From Sinanaerobacter sp. ZZT-01 (GTDB lineage: Bacteria > Bacillota > Clostridia > Peptostreptococcales > Anaerovoracaceae), in the NCBI RefSeq assembly GCF_035621135.1, contig NZ_CP141728.1, forward strand, positions 2,418,001-2,482,000: a DNA stretch of 64,000 bases. The letters are read 5' to 3'. Positions 8,106 through 16,700 of the stretch are shown one piece after another. The position numbers were made by a program, and so were the translations under genes. How positions within the stretch are numbered: position 1 is the first letter of the stretch; every line of letters starts with the position of its first letter. The notes under the pieces were generated by a model that worked only from the letters and a program-made list of their open reading frames with translations, did no database searches and was not told the origin of the DNA.

Positions 8106-8777
8106 ATGAAAATGAAAACAATGTCATTTATATTAGTAAGTTTAATAATGGTGGGTACATCGTTCAATGTGTTTGGGTATGAGGGTTATAAAGCAATACA
8201 TCAAAAAGGTGGAGTTTTCAATTCAAATATGACGTTAGAGGTTATAGATACAAAACAAGCATCAATCTTCTCTGTAACAGTTCCTCTTAAGGTATCAGGA
8301 ACGACACCTATAACAGTTGTAGCGGATAATCCTGATACTTTGGTTTCCATAGCTGATGAGACTAAGACGATAAATAAATTGGATTTAACTGTAGATTCAA
8401 ATATTGTAAGGATAACAGAGCCTGAATCTAAAGCCTCCATAGTTGAGAGATTAAATCAGCAGGTTAGAGAGAGTATGATAACCACGTCTATAATAACACA
8501 ACCTGTATTTATCAACGGTGAATCAGCGGGGGTTATAAAGATAAAGAATGTTGAGGGTAATAAACATCCCCAAAAGGTTGAGATACAGTTAAAAGACACT
8601 AAAGAGGTAGTATATACTTCCTCAGTTTTAAATATTGGAGACAGTATAGAAGAAATAAAATTATCAAAGGGTTTAGGTAAAGGTACATATCCTTGTATAG
8701 CTTATTTTATGAGTATGCAAGATGATACGGTCATAGGTAAAACGGGTGTGGAAATTGTCTTGAATATACAAAACTAA
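8106..8777 (+). CDS. secreted TasA/camelysin-like protein with YPC-AYF C-terminal domain
   Basis: 223 residues, signal peptide (MKMKTMSFILVSLIMVGTSF). ASIFSVTVPLKV near residue 55 followed by a beta-rich stretch resembles the start of TasA/camelysin-type extracellular fibre domains. The C-terminal domain ends with GKGTYPCIAYF and IGKTGVEI, a pattern repeated in the C-terminus of the membrane-anchored protein at 54742 (GTYSCVAHF, IGTAGVRI). Likely exported and part of a surface structure. A strong terminator follows. Confidence 0.6.
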   Translation: MKMKTMSFILVSLIMVGTSFNVFGYEGYKAIHQKGGVFNSNMTLEVIDTKQASIFSVTVPLKVSGTTPITVVADNPDTLVSIADETKTINKLDLTVDSNIVRITEPESKASIVERLNQQVRESMITTSIITQPVFINGESAGVIKIKNVEGNKHPQKVEIQLKDTKEVVYTSSVLNIGDSIEEIKLSKGLGKGTYPCIAYFMSMQDDTVIGKTGVEIVLNIQN

Positions 8778-8787
8778 TATAAATTAA

Positions 8788-8829
8788 GAGATACATGTAA
8801 GTCAAACAACTCACATGTATCTCTTTTTT
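8788..8829 (+). terminator. intrinsic terminator
   Basis: GAGATACATGT, 14-base loop, ACATGTATCTC, then TTTTTT. Ends the transcript that includes the gene at 8106. Confidence 0.9.
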
Positions 8830-8882
8830 ATGGCTATAAAATCTACTTTCTTTTAAAGGAAAAAGAAAGGGAGTAGATTTTT

Positions 8883-9644
8883 ATGAAAAATATAGTTCGT
8901 TTATTGCAAGGTGATTGTAATGCTTTGTTTGAAAAGCTAGAGGATAGTAGCATAGATTTAATAGTTACAGACCCTCCGTATGGTGTGGGATATTCAGTGG
9001 GTTTTGATGATAGTTTAGAATATGTCAAAAGCAATATTGAGTTTTGGTTAAAGCAAATGTATAGGGTATTGAAAGAAGGAAGGCATTGCTATATTTTCAT
9101 TCCAACCAAACAAGCAGGGTTATGGTTGTCACAAATTCAAGAGGTTTTCACTTTTAATAATATTTTAACTGTAAGAAATTATACGACTTCTCAACATAGT
9201 AAAAACAATTTTCAATATAATAATCAACTCATTGTGTATTGCAGTAAGGGTATACCTAATGACTTGCATCTGTATGATTTTTTCAAGACTTCGGAGAGCT
9301 GGTTAAACGATAGTCGTAATAAAAATCCTAACCTATATACCTATACATATCCAGCATTTATAGGTAGTTGTTTTGCCAATGTTAAAAGAACCAGGAGCAA
9401 ACAAGATAATGGTCATCCTTGTGCTAAAAATCCTGAATTGTTAAGGTTGCTTGTAAACCTATCCTCTAACCCCGGGGATGTTGTTTTTGACCCTTTTATG
9501 GGTGGTGGTTCTACCGGACTGACAGCATTGAACGAGCAGAGGGGTTTCATAGGGTTTGAGAAGAACACAGAGTATTTCAACACCCTCAAAGAGTCATTTG
9601 AGAGTGTAGCAGTATGGAGAGATACCACAATTCAGTATGATTGA
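8883..9644 (+). CDS. orphan DNA methyltransferase (beta-class, N6-A or N4-C)
   Basis: 253 residues. The catalytic motif DPPY is at residues 30-33 and the AdoMet-binding motif (FDPFMGGGSTG) lies at about residue 198, with the target-recognition segment between them, the order of beta-class amino-methyltransferases. An SPN-like replacement of DPPY is absent. No restriction enzyme gene is adjacent, so it is probably solitary, for anti-restriction or regulatory methylation. Its own terminator and separate leader suggest a separate transcription unit. Family call sure; target sequence unknown. Confidence 0.9.
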   Translation: MKNIVRLLQGDCNALFEKLEDSSIDLIVTDPPYGVGYSVGFDDSLEYVKSNIEFWLKQMYRVLKEGRHCYIFIPTKQAGLWLSQIQEVFTFNNILTVRNYTTSQHSKNNFQYNNQLIVYCSKGIPNDLHLYDFFKTSESWLNDSRNKNPNLYTYTYPAFIGSCFANVKRTRSKQDNGHPCAKNPELLRLLVNLSSNPGDVVFDPFMGGGSTGLTALNEQRGFIGFEKNTEYFNTLKESFESVAVWRDTTIQYD

Positions 9645-9823
9645 ATGATATTTAAGGTTTTTTTACACTTTTAAAAAATAATAATTTTTAAAGCTGGGCA
9701 CCAGAAGCACAAAAACAACATGTGTCTTAAATACTGAGCAAACAACCTTATTACATGGTCATAAATACGTATCTTTATTTAAAGGTAGAGGAAGAAGTGA
9801 CTAACAATAAGGGGGAATTTCCA

Positions 9824-10492
9824 ATGGAGAAAGAAATTTCGAGTGGTACCATGCTTGGTATCGTTTTAATTGCATTAGCCGCAGTTATAGGTTTAGGTTT
9901 TGGTGTCTTCTCAATAGCTAAAGGTGTAGCCAATGAAGGAACCGTGGGAGTTCAAGATAATTTGGGTACTGTATCTGAATCAGCTTTTGACGATTATAAT
10001 GATAAGATTGTAACAGGAACAATGGTTAAATCAGCCGTTCAAAACTTTACGGGTAAGCCGGTGGCTATATTAATCAGTACTAATGCTATGCATAAAGGTG
10101 TTGTAACTAATAAAGCACATGAAATATCCTATGTATTTAAAATTGGTGACCGTGACTACATAAATTATAATGCACTATTGGCATCTGATACTGTAGGAGA
10201 AGAAAAAGGGGACCCTATAAGTGCTACAAACCCTATAAAAGGTGAGGGTTCGACTAAACTCATAAATGAAAATGGTATTACAGCTAATATTAAGGATGGA
10301 TTACTTATTGTTGCAAATCCTTTTGCAATCAATCAGTCCACGGGTAAAGTAGAATTTGATAATAGTATAGGTGGTTTTAGCCGTTCTGGTAACTGTGAGT
10401 ATTTAGCTGCTTCTGCTAAGTTTGAAGCAAACTTGATAAGAGATACTTCGGGTACTACAATTGGAGTTATATTTACTCAAATGACAAAATAA
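9824..10492 (+). CDS. pilin-like exported membrane-anchored protein
   Basis: The ATG at 9824 follows AAGGGGGAATTTCC; the frame from 9755 has no site. About 222 residues: short polar N-terminus (MEKEISSGTM), one hydrophobic helix (LGIVLIALAAVIGLGFGVFS), then a beta-rich ectodomain. A short polar leader plus one N-terminal helix and a soluble head is the layout of pilin or pseudopilin-like proteins, though no prepilin peptidase site (G-F/M-x4-E) is evident. Adjacent terminators make it monocistronic. Exact family unknown. Confidence 0.6.
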   Translation: MEKEISSGTMLGIVLIALAAVIGLGFGVFSIAKGVANEGTVGVQDNLGTVSESAFDDYNDKIVTGTMVKSAVQNFTGKPVAILISTNAMHKGVVTNKAHEISYVFKIGDRDYINYNALLASDTVGEEKGDPISATNPIKGEGSTKLINENGITANIKDGLLIVANPFAINQSTGKVEFDNSIGGFSRSGNCEYLAASAKFEANLIRDTSGTTIGVIFTQMTK

Positions 10493-10495
10493 AAA

Positions 10496-10528
10496 AAAGA
10501 AAGGATGTTAAACAAACATCCTTTCTTT
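10496..10528 (+). terminator. intrinsic terminator
   Basis: AAAGAAAGGATGTT, five-base loop, AACATCCTTTCTTT right after the stop of 9824. A-rich on the left and T-rich on the right, so it could work both ways. Confidence 0.85.
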
Positions 10529-10541
10529 ACTTAAGCAAAAA

Positions 10542-10554
10542 GTTACGATAAGAT
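10542..10554 (+). promoter_or_regulatory. class II promoter (GTTACG type) before 10599
   Basis: GTTACG (10542-10547) directly abuts a -10-like ATAAGAT (10548-10554); a TTTACT lies 16 bases upstream as a -35. The same GTTACG plus -10 arrangement precedes 18581, 27707, 36638, 49479 and 60834. Confidence 0.6.
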
Positions 10555-10598
10555 GATTTAACCTAAAAGACTTTTAAAGTAAGGGAGGTTAAGTCAAG

Positions 10599-10988
10599 AT
10601 GAAACTAAATGCAAAAAGTATACTGCAAACGGTTGAAATACAGGCAATAGAAAAGGAAATGGATATTCTAAGAGACCAGTATTTTTATGATGCAAAACAC
10701 GAAGATTTCAATGCCTTATACTATGAGTTTTTAGAAGCAACAAACAAAGATGGTTTAAGTTTAAGCAAAAGATTATCTGTCTGTGAGGGCTTTTTTCTAA
10801 AAGCCGTTGCCTACATGAATCTTTACTACCCAGATTATCGGATGGATGTTGACCTTCTAACTTTTGGACTTGCTGAGGAAATGCCAAAACAACCTAAGAA
10901 TCATAAAAATACTAAAACTTCCAAGACTTCTAAGACTTCCAAAGGCAGAACTAAAAAGAGAACTACAAAAAGCAGACTTCGTGGGTAA
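10599..10988 (+). CDS. hypothetical protein with Lys/Thr/Ser-rich tail
   Basis: 129 residues. The first 95 are helical and ordered; the last 30 are a low-complexity basic tail with three TSK repeats ending KKRTTKSRLRG, as in proteins that bind DNA or RNA through a flexible tail. Site AAGGGAGG is well placed. It follows a class II promoter and heads a short operon with 10995. No family recognised. Confidence 0.65.
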   Translation: MKLNAKSILQTVEIQAIEKEMDILRDQYFYDAKHEDFNALYYEFLEATNKDGLSLSKRLSVCEGFFLKAVAYMNLYYPDYRMDVDLLTFGLAEEMPKQPKNHKNTKTSKTSKTSKGRTKKRTTKSRLRG

Positions 10989-10994
10989 AATTTC

Positions 10995-11219
10995 ATGTGC
11001 ATAGAGAATGATTTGAAAAGTCTACCTATTGAGGTTAAAGTAATAAGAAATAATCTTAGGGGTCCTACGGTTGATTTGGATTTGTTGATAGAAGAAGTCA
11101 GATACAAAGAACATGGTTTAAGCTTAGAAGATAGATTGCTGCTTTGGAAGGAACTACTTGAAAAAGTATTACAAATTCAAAGTGAAGATGAAAAGTCATA
11201 TTGTTATGATGATTACTGA
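10995..11219 (+). CDS. small hypothetical protein
   Basis: 74 residues, acidic C-terminus, no motif. It starts 6 bases after the previous stop, so translation is probably coupled, as no strong ribosome site is visible. The segment SLEDRLLLWKELLEKVLQ resembles SLSKRLSVCEGFFLKAVA of the preceding protein, so the two may be distant relatives. A strong terminator follows directly. Confidence 0.6.
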   Translation: MCIENDLKSLPIEVKVIRNNLRGPTVDLDLLIEEVRYKEHGLSLEDRLLLWKELLEKVLQIQSEDEKSYCYDDY

Positions 11220-11220
11220 T

Positions 11221-11262
11221 ATAAGGTTTATGTTTTTTGAACATAAACCTTATATTTTTTAT
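11221..11262 (+). terminator. intrinsic terminator
   Basis: ATAAGGTTTATGTT, five-base loop, AACATAAACCTTAT, then ATTTTTT. Ends the 10599-11219 operon. Confidence 0.9.
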
Positions 11263-11403
11263 AAAGTATTTTTACTATAAAATCAAGCAATCTTACTGTA
11301 ATTAAATATGCTGAAATTAAAGGTATTCTCTACAAGATGAATATCTTTTTGTTTTTTATACAACACAGTTTTTTGCTTAACAGGGACATAAATATACCTT
11401 TAA

Positions 11404-11447
11404 TGGACAGTAAAGAGGACATAAAAAAGTATATTACTATATAGAAA
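11404..11447 (+). promoter_or_regulatory. possible promoter with two GGACA boxes before 11466
   Basis: GGACA at 11404 and again at 11416; the second is 16 bases before TATATAG, and a CATAAAT lies 11 bases before the first. It resembles a class I promoter but lacks ATATTAAG. Drives the regulator operon 11466-17557 if real. Confidence 0.4.
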
Positions 11448-11465
11448 GTTTTGGAGGGATTATTT

Positions 11466-11789
11466 ATGAGAGAGTATGATTTTGATGTATGTTTAGAAAG
11501 ATATAAGTATTTTAGAAATGAAAACTATGCTGTAATTAAAAAACTTAATGAATTGAGAAAAGAGATAAGATTCCTTATGCAATTTGATAAAGATTCCGCA
11601 GAGCAGGTAATACAAGGAATCTATGATAAAAATATGGACTTAGAAGATACAGCAGAAGTTTTAGGTATCCCCTCCTGGGATTTGTACTTTTTTTTAACAG
11701 AAAAGAATCTGTTAAAAGAAAAGGAGAAGAAAGGTGGTGTGATATATGAAGACATCGGGTTTAAGGGATATAACCTATTTAAAGAATAA
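11466..11789 (+). CDS. hypothetical protein with possible helix-turn-helix
   Basis: The ATG at 11466 is chosen because GGAGGG lies seven bases before it; the TTG at 11451 would sit on that site. About 107 residues, helical. The segment MDLEDTAEVLGIPSWDLYFFL has the spacing of a helix-turn-helix (A, G, and hydrophobics). The N-terminus MREYDFD echoes MREYDNE of the nucleotidase at 28581, perhaps by chance. Overlaps the next gene by 44 bases. Confidence 0.6.
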   Translation: MREYDFDVCLERYKYFRNENYAVIKKLNELRKEIRFLMQFDKDSAEQVIQGIYDKNMDLEDTAEVLGIPSWDLYFFLTEKNLLKEKEKKGGVIYEDIGFKGYNLFKE

Positions 11790-12375
11790 AATAGCGGAAT
11801 TAGATGTGTGTCTTCAATCCAGAATAACATCTCAAAATTTTGAAAGTTTTATATTAACTGCAACTTTGGTGGCTTGTAAGATAGATGCCTTAAAACCTAA
11901 TTCTGCTTTAGAGCAGTATGTACGTAACAAAAATTTTTTGCAAAGCAGAAAAAGAAACAGAGCTATCCAAATTTTTAAAGTCCTAAAAAACAGTGTTGAA
12001 GACATTGAAACCTCTTTTTTAATAGAAGAGACTAAGAAAAATCAAGAGTTAGGTAATGATTGTTGTAAATCTAATAAAGGTATTGAAAAATTGGATTTAT
12101 TAAAACTGCAACTTGATTTAGCTAAACAGAAGGGTTTCTATTTAATGTATCACAACAAAGAAAAAGTAGCTATTCAAGAGGAAATTCTTACAGTAGCAGC
12201 CCATGTTGTTCAGGAGTTGGGTTGTGTAGATGATTTGGTGTACCATGTTATGAAAAAGTTCCAGACCCTTGAAGATTTTAAGGATTTAGATTATGTGACA
12301 ACAACAGAAGAGTTGATAATATCCGAGTGCTACACAGTATTGTTTAAAACTTTAATAGACCTTCGATACGAGTAA
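11746..12375 (+). CDS. helical hypothetical protein
   Basis: 209 residues, almost entirely helical with many Lys and Glu, two cysteine pairs (DCCKSN) but no zinc motif. The ATG is inside the previous gene, with GGTGGTG upstream, indicating translational coupling. No family recognised. Its neighbours downstream are helix-turn-helix proteins and the large ATPase, so a regulatory or adaptor role is possible but unproven. Confidence 0.6.
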   Translation: MKTSGLRDITYLKNKIAELDVCLQSRITSQNFESFILTATLVACKIDALKPNSALEQYVRNKNFLQSRKRNRAIQIFKVLKNSVEDIETSFLIEETKKNQELGNDCCKSNKGIEKLDLLKLQLDLAKQKGFYLMYHNKEKVAIQEEILTVAAHVVQELGCVDDLVYHVMKKFQTLEDFKDLDYVTTTEELIISECYTVLFKTLIDLRYE

Positions 12376-12390
12376 AAGGAAGTGATAAAG

Positions 12391-12909
12391 ATGTTAATAA
12401 ATTATGGTGATGAAGGGTATGTTGAAAATTTAAGACCAACCCAATCAAAACAAATGAACGAGGTTCAGAGGTTGAAACTAATGAAGAATCAAACCATCAA
12501 GACTATTACAGAGTTAGAAGAACAGTTGGAGAGAGAAAAAATAAGGTTAAAAAAAGTTGAAAAAGATATACAGGCTTACTGCAATCATGAATTAAAGGCT
12601 AAATATTCTGATAGGCTACAAGCTATAAGTAAAAAGGAAGCAATTATAGAGTATTTCAATGTAGGTATGCCAGAAAACACTATTGCTACGACCACAGGAA
12701 CTTCCTTAAGCTACGTGTATAAAATCCTTTCTGTTTACAGAAAAGAAAAGGGTATAAAGCCTAACGAAAAGGCCGTAAAGACACAGCAGAGAATACTATC
12801 TTTGCTAAATATGGGGCTGAAGGAGACAGAGGTGGCTTTACAGGTAGGGGTCTCCCCTCAGTATGTCAATCAAGTTAAGAAGAAATATGAAAGTAGTAGA
12901 AGGGGTTGA
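12391..12909 (+). CDS. coiled-coil protein with two helix-turn-helix motifs
   Basis: ATG 12391 with AAAGGAAGTG upstream; about 172 residues. Residues 20-65 are a charged coiled coil (TELEEQLEREKIRLKKVEKD). Two helix-turn-helix units follow: EYFNVGMPENTIATTTGTSL, then SLLNMGLKETEVALQVGVSP, each with the typical small residue before the turn. Likely a sequence-specific DNA-binding protein, dimeric through the coiled coil. Its stop overlaps the next start (TGATG). A candidate regulator of the element's own promoters. Confidence 0.65.
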   Translation: MLINYGDEGYVENLRPTQSKQMNEVQRLKLMKNQTIKTITELEEQLEREKIRLKKVEKDIQAYCNHELKAKYSDRLQAISKKEAIIEYFNVGMPENTIATTTGTSLSYVYKILSVYRKEKGIKPNEKAVKTQQRILSLLNMGLKETEVALQVGVSPQYVNQVKKKYESSRRG

Positions 12910-13622
12910 TGTCTTTGAAAAAGTTGACTTCTACTGAAAAGAAAGAAATAAAAACAATGTTTAATCATGGATATTCCGTTATTGAAATTTGTAAACATTT
13001 TAAAACAGAACAGCCTAATGTATTACAAGTTTTGAATCAATACAAATTTGTTGAATATCGAAAAAATTTATTCAATCTGTCTTTACTATATAAAATTAAA
13101 GAGTTAAATACTAAAGGGCTATTGAAAAAAGAAATAATGAAGAAGCTGGAAATTTCTTTGAAACACTTAAATTTTTACTTCTATTTGATTAAACTAAGGT
13201 ACCCAAATGATGAGTTTGATAGACTGGGTTTTGCTAGAGAAGATATTTTCAAACTAATTGCATTAGCAGAAGAAGGTTATACCAATATTGAGATAGGTTT
13301 GGAAATGGGGAAGAAAAAAGGGACTGTGCAAAAGTGCTTAAATTATTTGATGCAATATGGAGTAGTAGTTAAAAGGGGCCACATAAAGTATTCGGATGGT
13401 TTTAATTTATCTGATTTAAAAGAAGAATCAGAAGTGTCTACTCCTAAAACATTTGAAAGTATAGATAAAGATATAGATACTCAAACAAAAGGAAAATTTA
13501 TGAGTCTGAAAAATAAAGGGTTGACGGATGAAGAAGTGTCTATGGAGTTACATATAAGCATGACAACAATAAAACAGTTAAAAGAAGAATGTGAAAAGTA
13601 TAAAATCTTTTTCAGTAATTAA
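12909..13622 (+). CDS. multi helix-turn-helix regulator-like protein
   Basis: ATG 12909 overlaps the previous stop. About 237 residues with four recurring helix-turn-helix-like segments: MFNHGYSVIEICKHFK, LNTKGLLKKEIMKKLEI, LAEEGYTNIEIGLEMGKKKG, and LKNKGLTDEEVSMELHISMT. Such tandem arrays resemble sigma region 4 or resolvase-type DNA-binding modules. No enzymatic domain. Together with the protein at 12391 it is the clearest transcription-factor candidate in the window; targets unknown. Confidence 0.65.
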   Translation: MSLKKLTSTEKKEIKTMFNHGYSVIEICKHFKTEQPNVLQVLNQYKFVEYRKNLFNLSLLYKIKELNTKGLLKKEIMKKLEISLKHLNFYFYLIKLRYPNDEFDRLGFAREDIFKLIALAEEGYTNIEIGLEMGKKKGTVQKCLNYLMQYGVVVKRGHIKYSDGFNLSDLKEESEVSTPKTFESIDKDIDTQTKGKFMSLKNKGLTDEEVSMELHISMTTIKQLKEECEKYKIFFSN

Positions 13623-13640
13623 TTGGAAGAAGTGTATGTG

Positions 13641-13721
13641 ATGAAATTAAAAAGATTATATAAATGGAAGGAGAGGTGCTTTAAATGCTTACACGATATA
13701 GAGAATTATATAATAAATTAA
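13641..13721 (+). CDS. possible 26-residue leader peptide
   Basis: ATG 13641 reads MKLKRLYKWKERCFKCLHDI and ends at TAA 13721, overlapping the start of the large ATPase gene out of frame. GGAAGAAGTG lies upstream. Basic, with a CFKC pair. It may couple or attenuate translation of the ATPase, or be chance. Confidence 0.3.
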   Translation: MKLKRLYKWKERCFKCLHDIENYIIN

Positions 13722-16700
13722 CACATTCCCAAGCTTTTAAAGAAGATGGGCAGATGGATAATTCCAAGATTAATAAAGGTAATTTTACACCACACAATTT
13801 AAAAACAATTGGGTTCGGAGCTAATGGTGCTCTTTGTACCTATTTTACTACAAATAATAGTACTCCACGAAAGATTGATATTATTAGATTTAAGGATTTA
13901 TATACCAATGACCCAGAATACCTTAAAACACTAAAAGAAGATAAGGGTATGATAGATGCTTTGGTTGACGGGTTAAAGTCTAATTATGTGGAAGAAATAT
14001 TGTTGTTTGCAAGTGATTTTACAGAAGAAGAATTGCAAAAGGAAGTATCCAGATTACAAAGGTTTGCCACAAACGGAGAAACAGCAAAAACAATGAAAAG
14101 ATTAAAAGGAATTGTTGTTGTAAAAGATATTTTGACTGATGACTATTTAAAACTAAACCCAAATAAATCGATTGTAGACCAGTTGGCAAAAGCAAACGTA
14201 TCTTTAGAGGTTCTTGTAGAGTTTAAACCAGAAAGAAATAGTTTGGGCTTATTACTTAATCAGGGTTTGGATACTGTACAGTATCCGCAGGATACTAAGT
14301 TAGCCAATTTTTTTGATGAAGAGCAGAAAAGAGCTGAACAGGCTCAAAAAGATAAGATAACAGATGAAAAGAAGAAAATAGAACCCAAGAAGGTAGAAGA
14401 AGAACAAGTTGAATATGATTATCAGTTAATAAATGCTGTTGATTCAACTATTGAAAAACTTGAAGAGTTTTATGCTCCTTTATGGGGAAATCATTTCTTT
14501 GGGTTATTACATAAAGATGGTATACAGTTTTCACGTTCTGATGGAAAAACCAACAGAACCACATTATTTAATGCAATGTATAAAGCTTGGGCAACAATAG
14601 CTTTAAATGGTGCAGATTCTGAAAGCATTGATAAATTTCAAATTAAGTATGGTGTTGGGTATATTCCAGGATTTCATTTTAATGTATTGAAAGATAAACC
14701 TATGTGGGACAAAAGTTTTAAGCGCAAATTAACAGATGAGTTGTTGAAAAAGTATAATCAACATTTTTCAACAAACCCTGAAAAGATAAATGAAGTTGAA
14801 AAGGGTGTAACCAATTGTTGTATTGTTAAGAGCAATGGTAAGAATCAAGTTATACTTAGGATGACGGGTATAGATGAAAACAACCTTGAATTATTTAAAA
14901 CGACTTTTGACACTTTAGTGGGTAAAACCTATTTAGCTGGTAGTTCTAAAGGAATAATAGCAAGTGCAACGATTGAGAAAGGTATATTAAATCTAACCTA
15001 TATTATAGATTATGAGTCTTTTAAGAATGAAGTCTTGTTTGCATATAAACAGTACAAAACGGGTGATATACCTTCCCTGTCCAAAACTCTGATGGGGTTA
15101 AAGTTAGACGGTACACCACTAACTGTAAATCTTATAGACCCAAGGAAGATGTTAACCACAATTATTGCAGGTTCTCGTTCTGGTAAAGGAACTATGACAA
15201 TGGGGTTATTATCTACAATTTTTGGTTCAGGTGGTAGTGTGGTATATTTAGACAATAAACCAGATATAGCAGCAATGCTGTGGGACTTAGAAAGAGAATA
15301 CTCAAGTCAAGGGTTAAAGTTATTAGCCTTAGATGTGGGTAAAGAGGTTCATGAGTTTACAGGTGCTACACCAGTTCGTTCTGGTCCTATGAATTTGATT
15401 GACGAAGATAAGAGAGAGGAAAGTTTGTTTAGGACTTTGAGATTAGCTAAACTTTTTCAATTTTTTAGTTTTATAGGTACATATAATACTTTGGTAGAAA
15501 GTAAGACAGGTGTAGATGCGAAAAATCTGTTTTTTATTATAGATGAATTGACTTCTATGAATATTGATTATACTAACCTACTTATGTATGCAAATAAACA
15601 GGCAAAAGAATATTCTGGTAGAGCATTAAAAAAGGCAGCAACAGATGAGGAAAAGTATTTGTCAGAGTACTATACAAAGTTAAATACTATTCTTCAAGAT
15701 ATAAATAGTAGTATGGCAAAAGGGTTTAACAAGGATTGGGGTATGTCGGGGTTAAAGATGATAGCCATAGGGCAACAACTGAACTCAAGCTGGAAAGTTC
15801 AAGGTGCGGAATTTACAAAATCCTTTGCAGGTCGAGTGATTGCTAATTCACACACCACATTTGCCGGTCGTTTGCAAGCAAATACTGACACATATACTTT
15901 TGACGAGGCTCAAAGTCGTTTGGCTAATGAGAGTGGTGTTTTTGTATTGGCTGATAAGATACCCTCCCCTTCAGATACTATGGGTTCAAAATCCTTAGGG
16001 TTGCCAAAAGACCCAGCAGAGAGATTTACACAATTCAGAAGTTACTTCTCTTTAATAAAGAATGATTTTAATTATGAAGAGTTCCAAGCTGAGGGTAAGG
16101 AAGTATACTTAGCTAATCATGGCAAGAGATTTACTAGCCAGTTTTTAGGTAATTATGCAGGAAAGAGTGAAAGTACATTTAATGCTGTATTGAATGAAAT
16201 ATATGATTTTGAGAATGGTTGTAATCGTGATGAAATTTCTTTCACAGGGTTATTAAAAGTAATGCAAGAGAAATCCGGTATAGATGATACAATTTTAATT
16301 TCTAATATGAATAAAGGTTATAACCTTATAGATACTGTATTTAGAAAAATGGGTATTGGGTCTTACTCCTGTGTTGAAGAGTATTTGTGTGATTGTAGTC
16401 CCGAGAGTTTATTTACTCAAGATGAATTAGTGAATATGTTTAACGGTATTAGACCAATGAAGAAACAAGACACAAAGTATGATGAAGATGAGGTTATAGA
16501 TTTGTTTGAAGATGATGAGGAATTAGAACCAGATGAAGATAAAGAACCAAAAAACAGGTTTGAGACTTCAACTTCTAAACCACTTGAAAATACGGTAAAA
16601 AGCAAAGTAGCTACTCAACCACAACCTTATAGTACTTCTCAAAAACCAGTTGAGAAAAACAAAGAAGTTAAAATACATGCAGAGCCTTTGAACATTGATA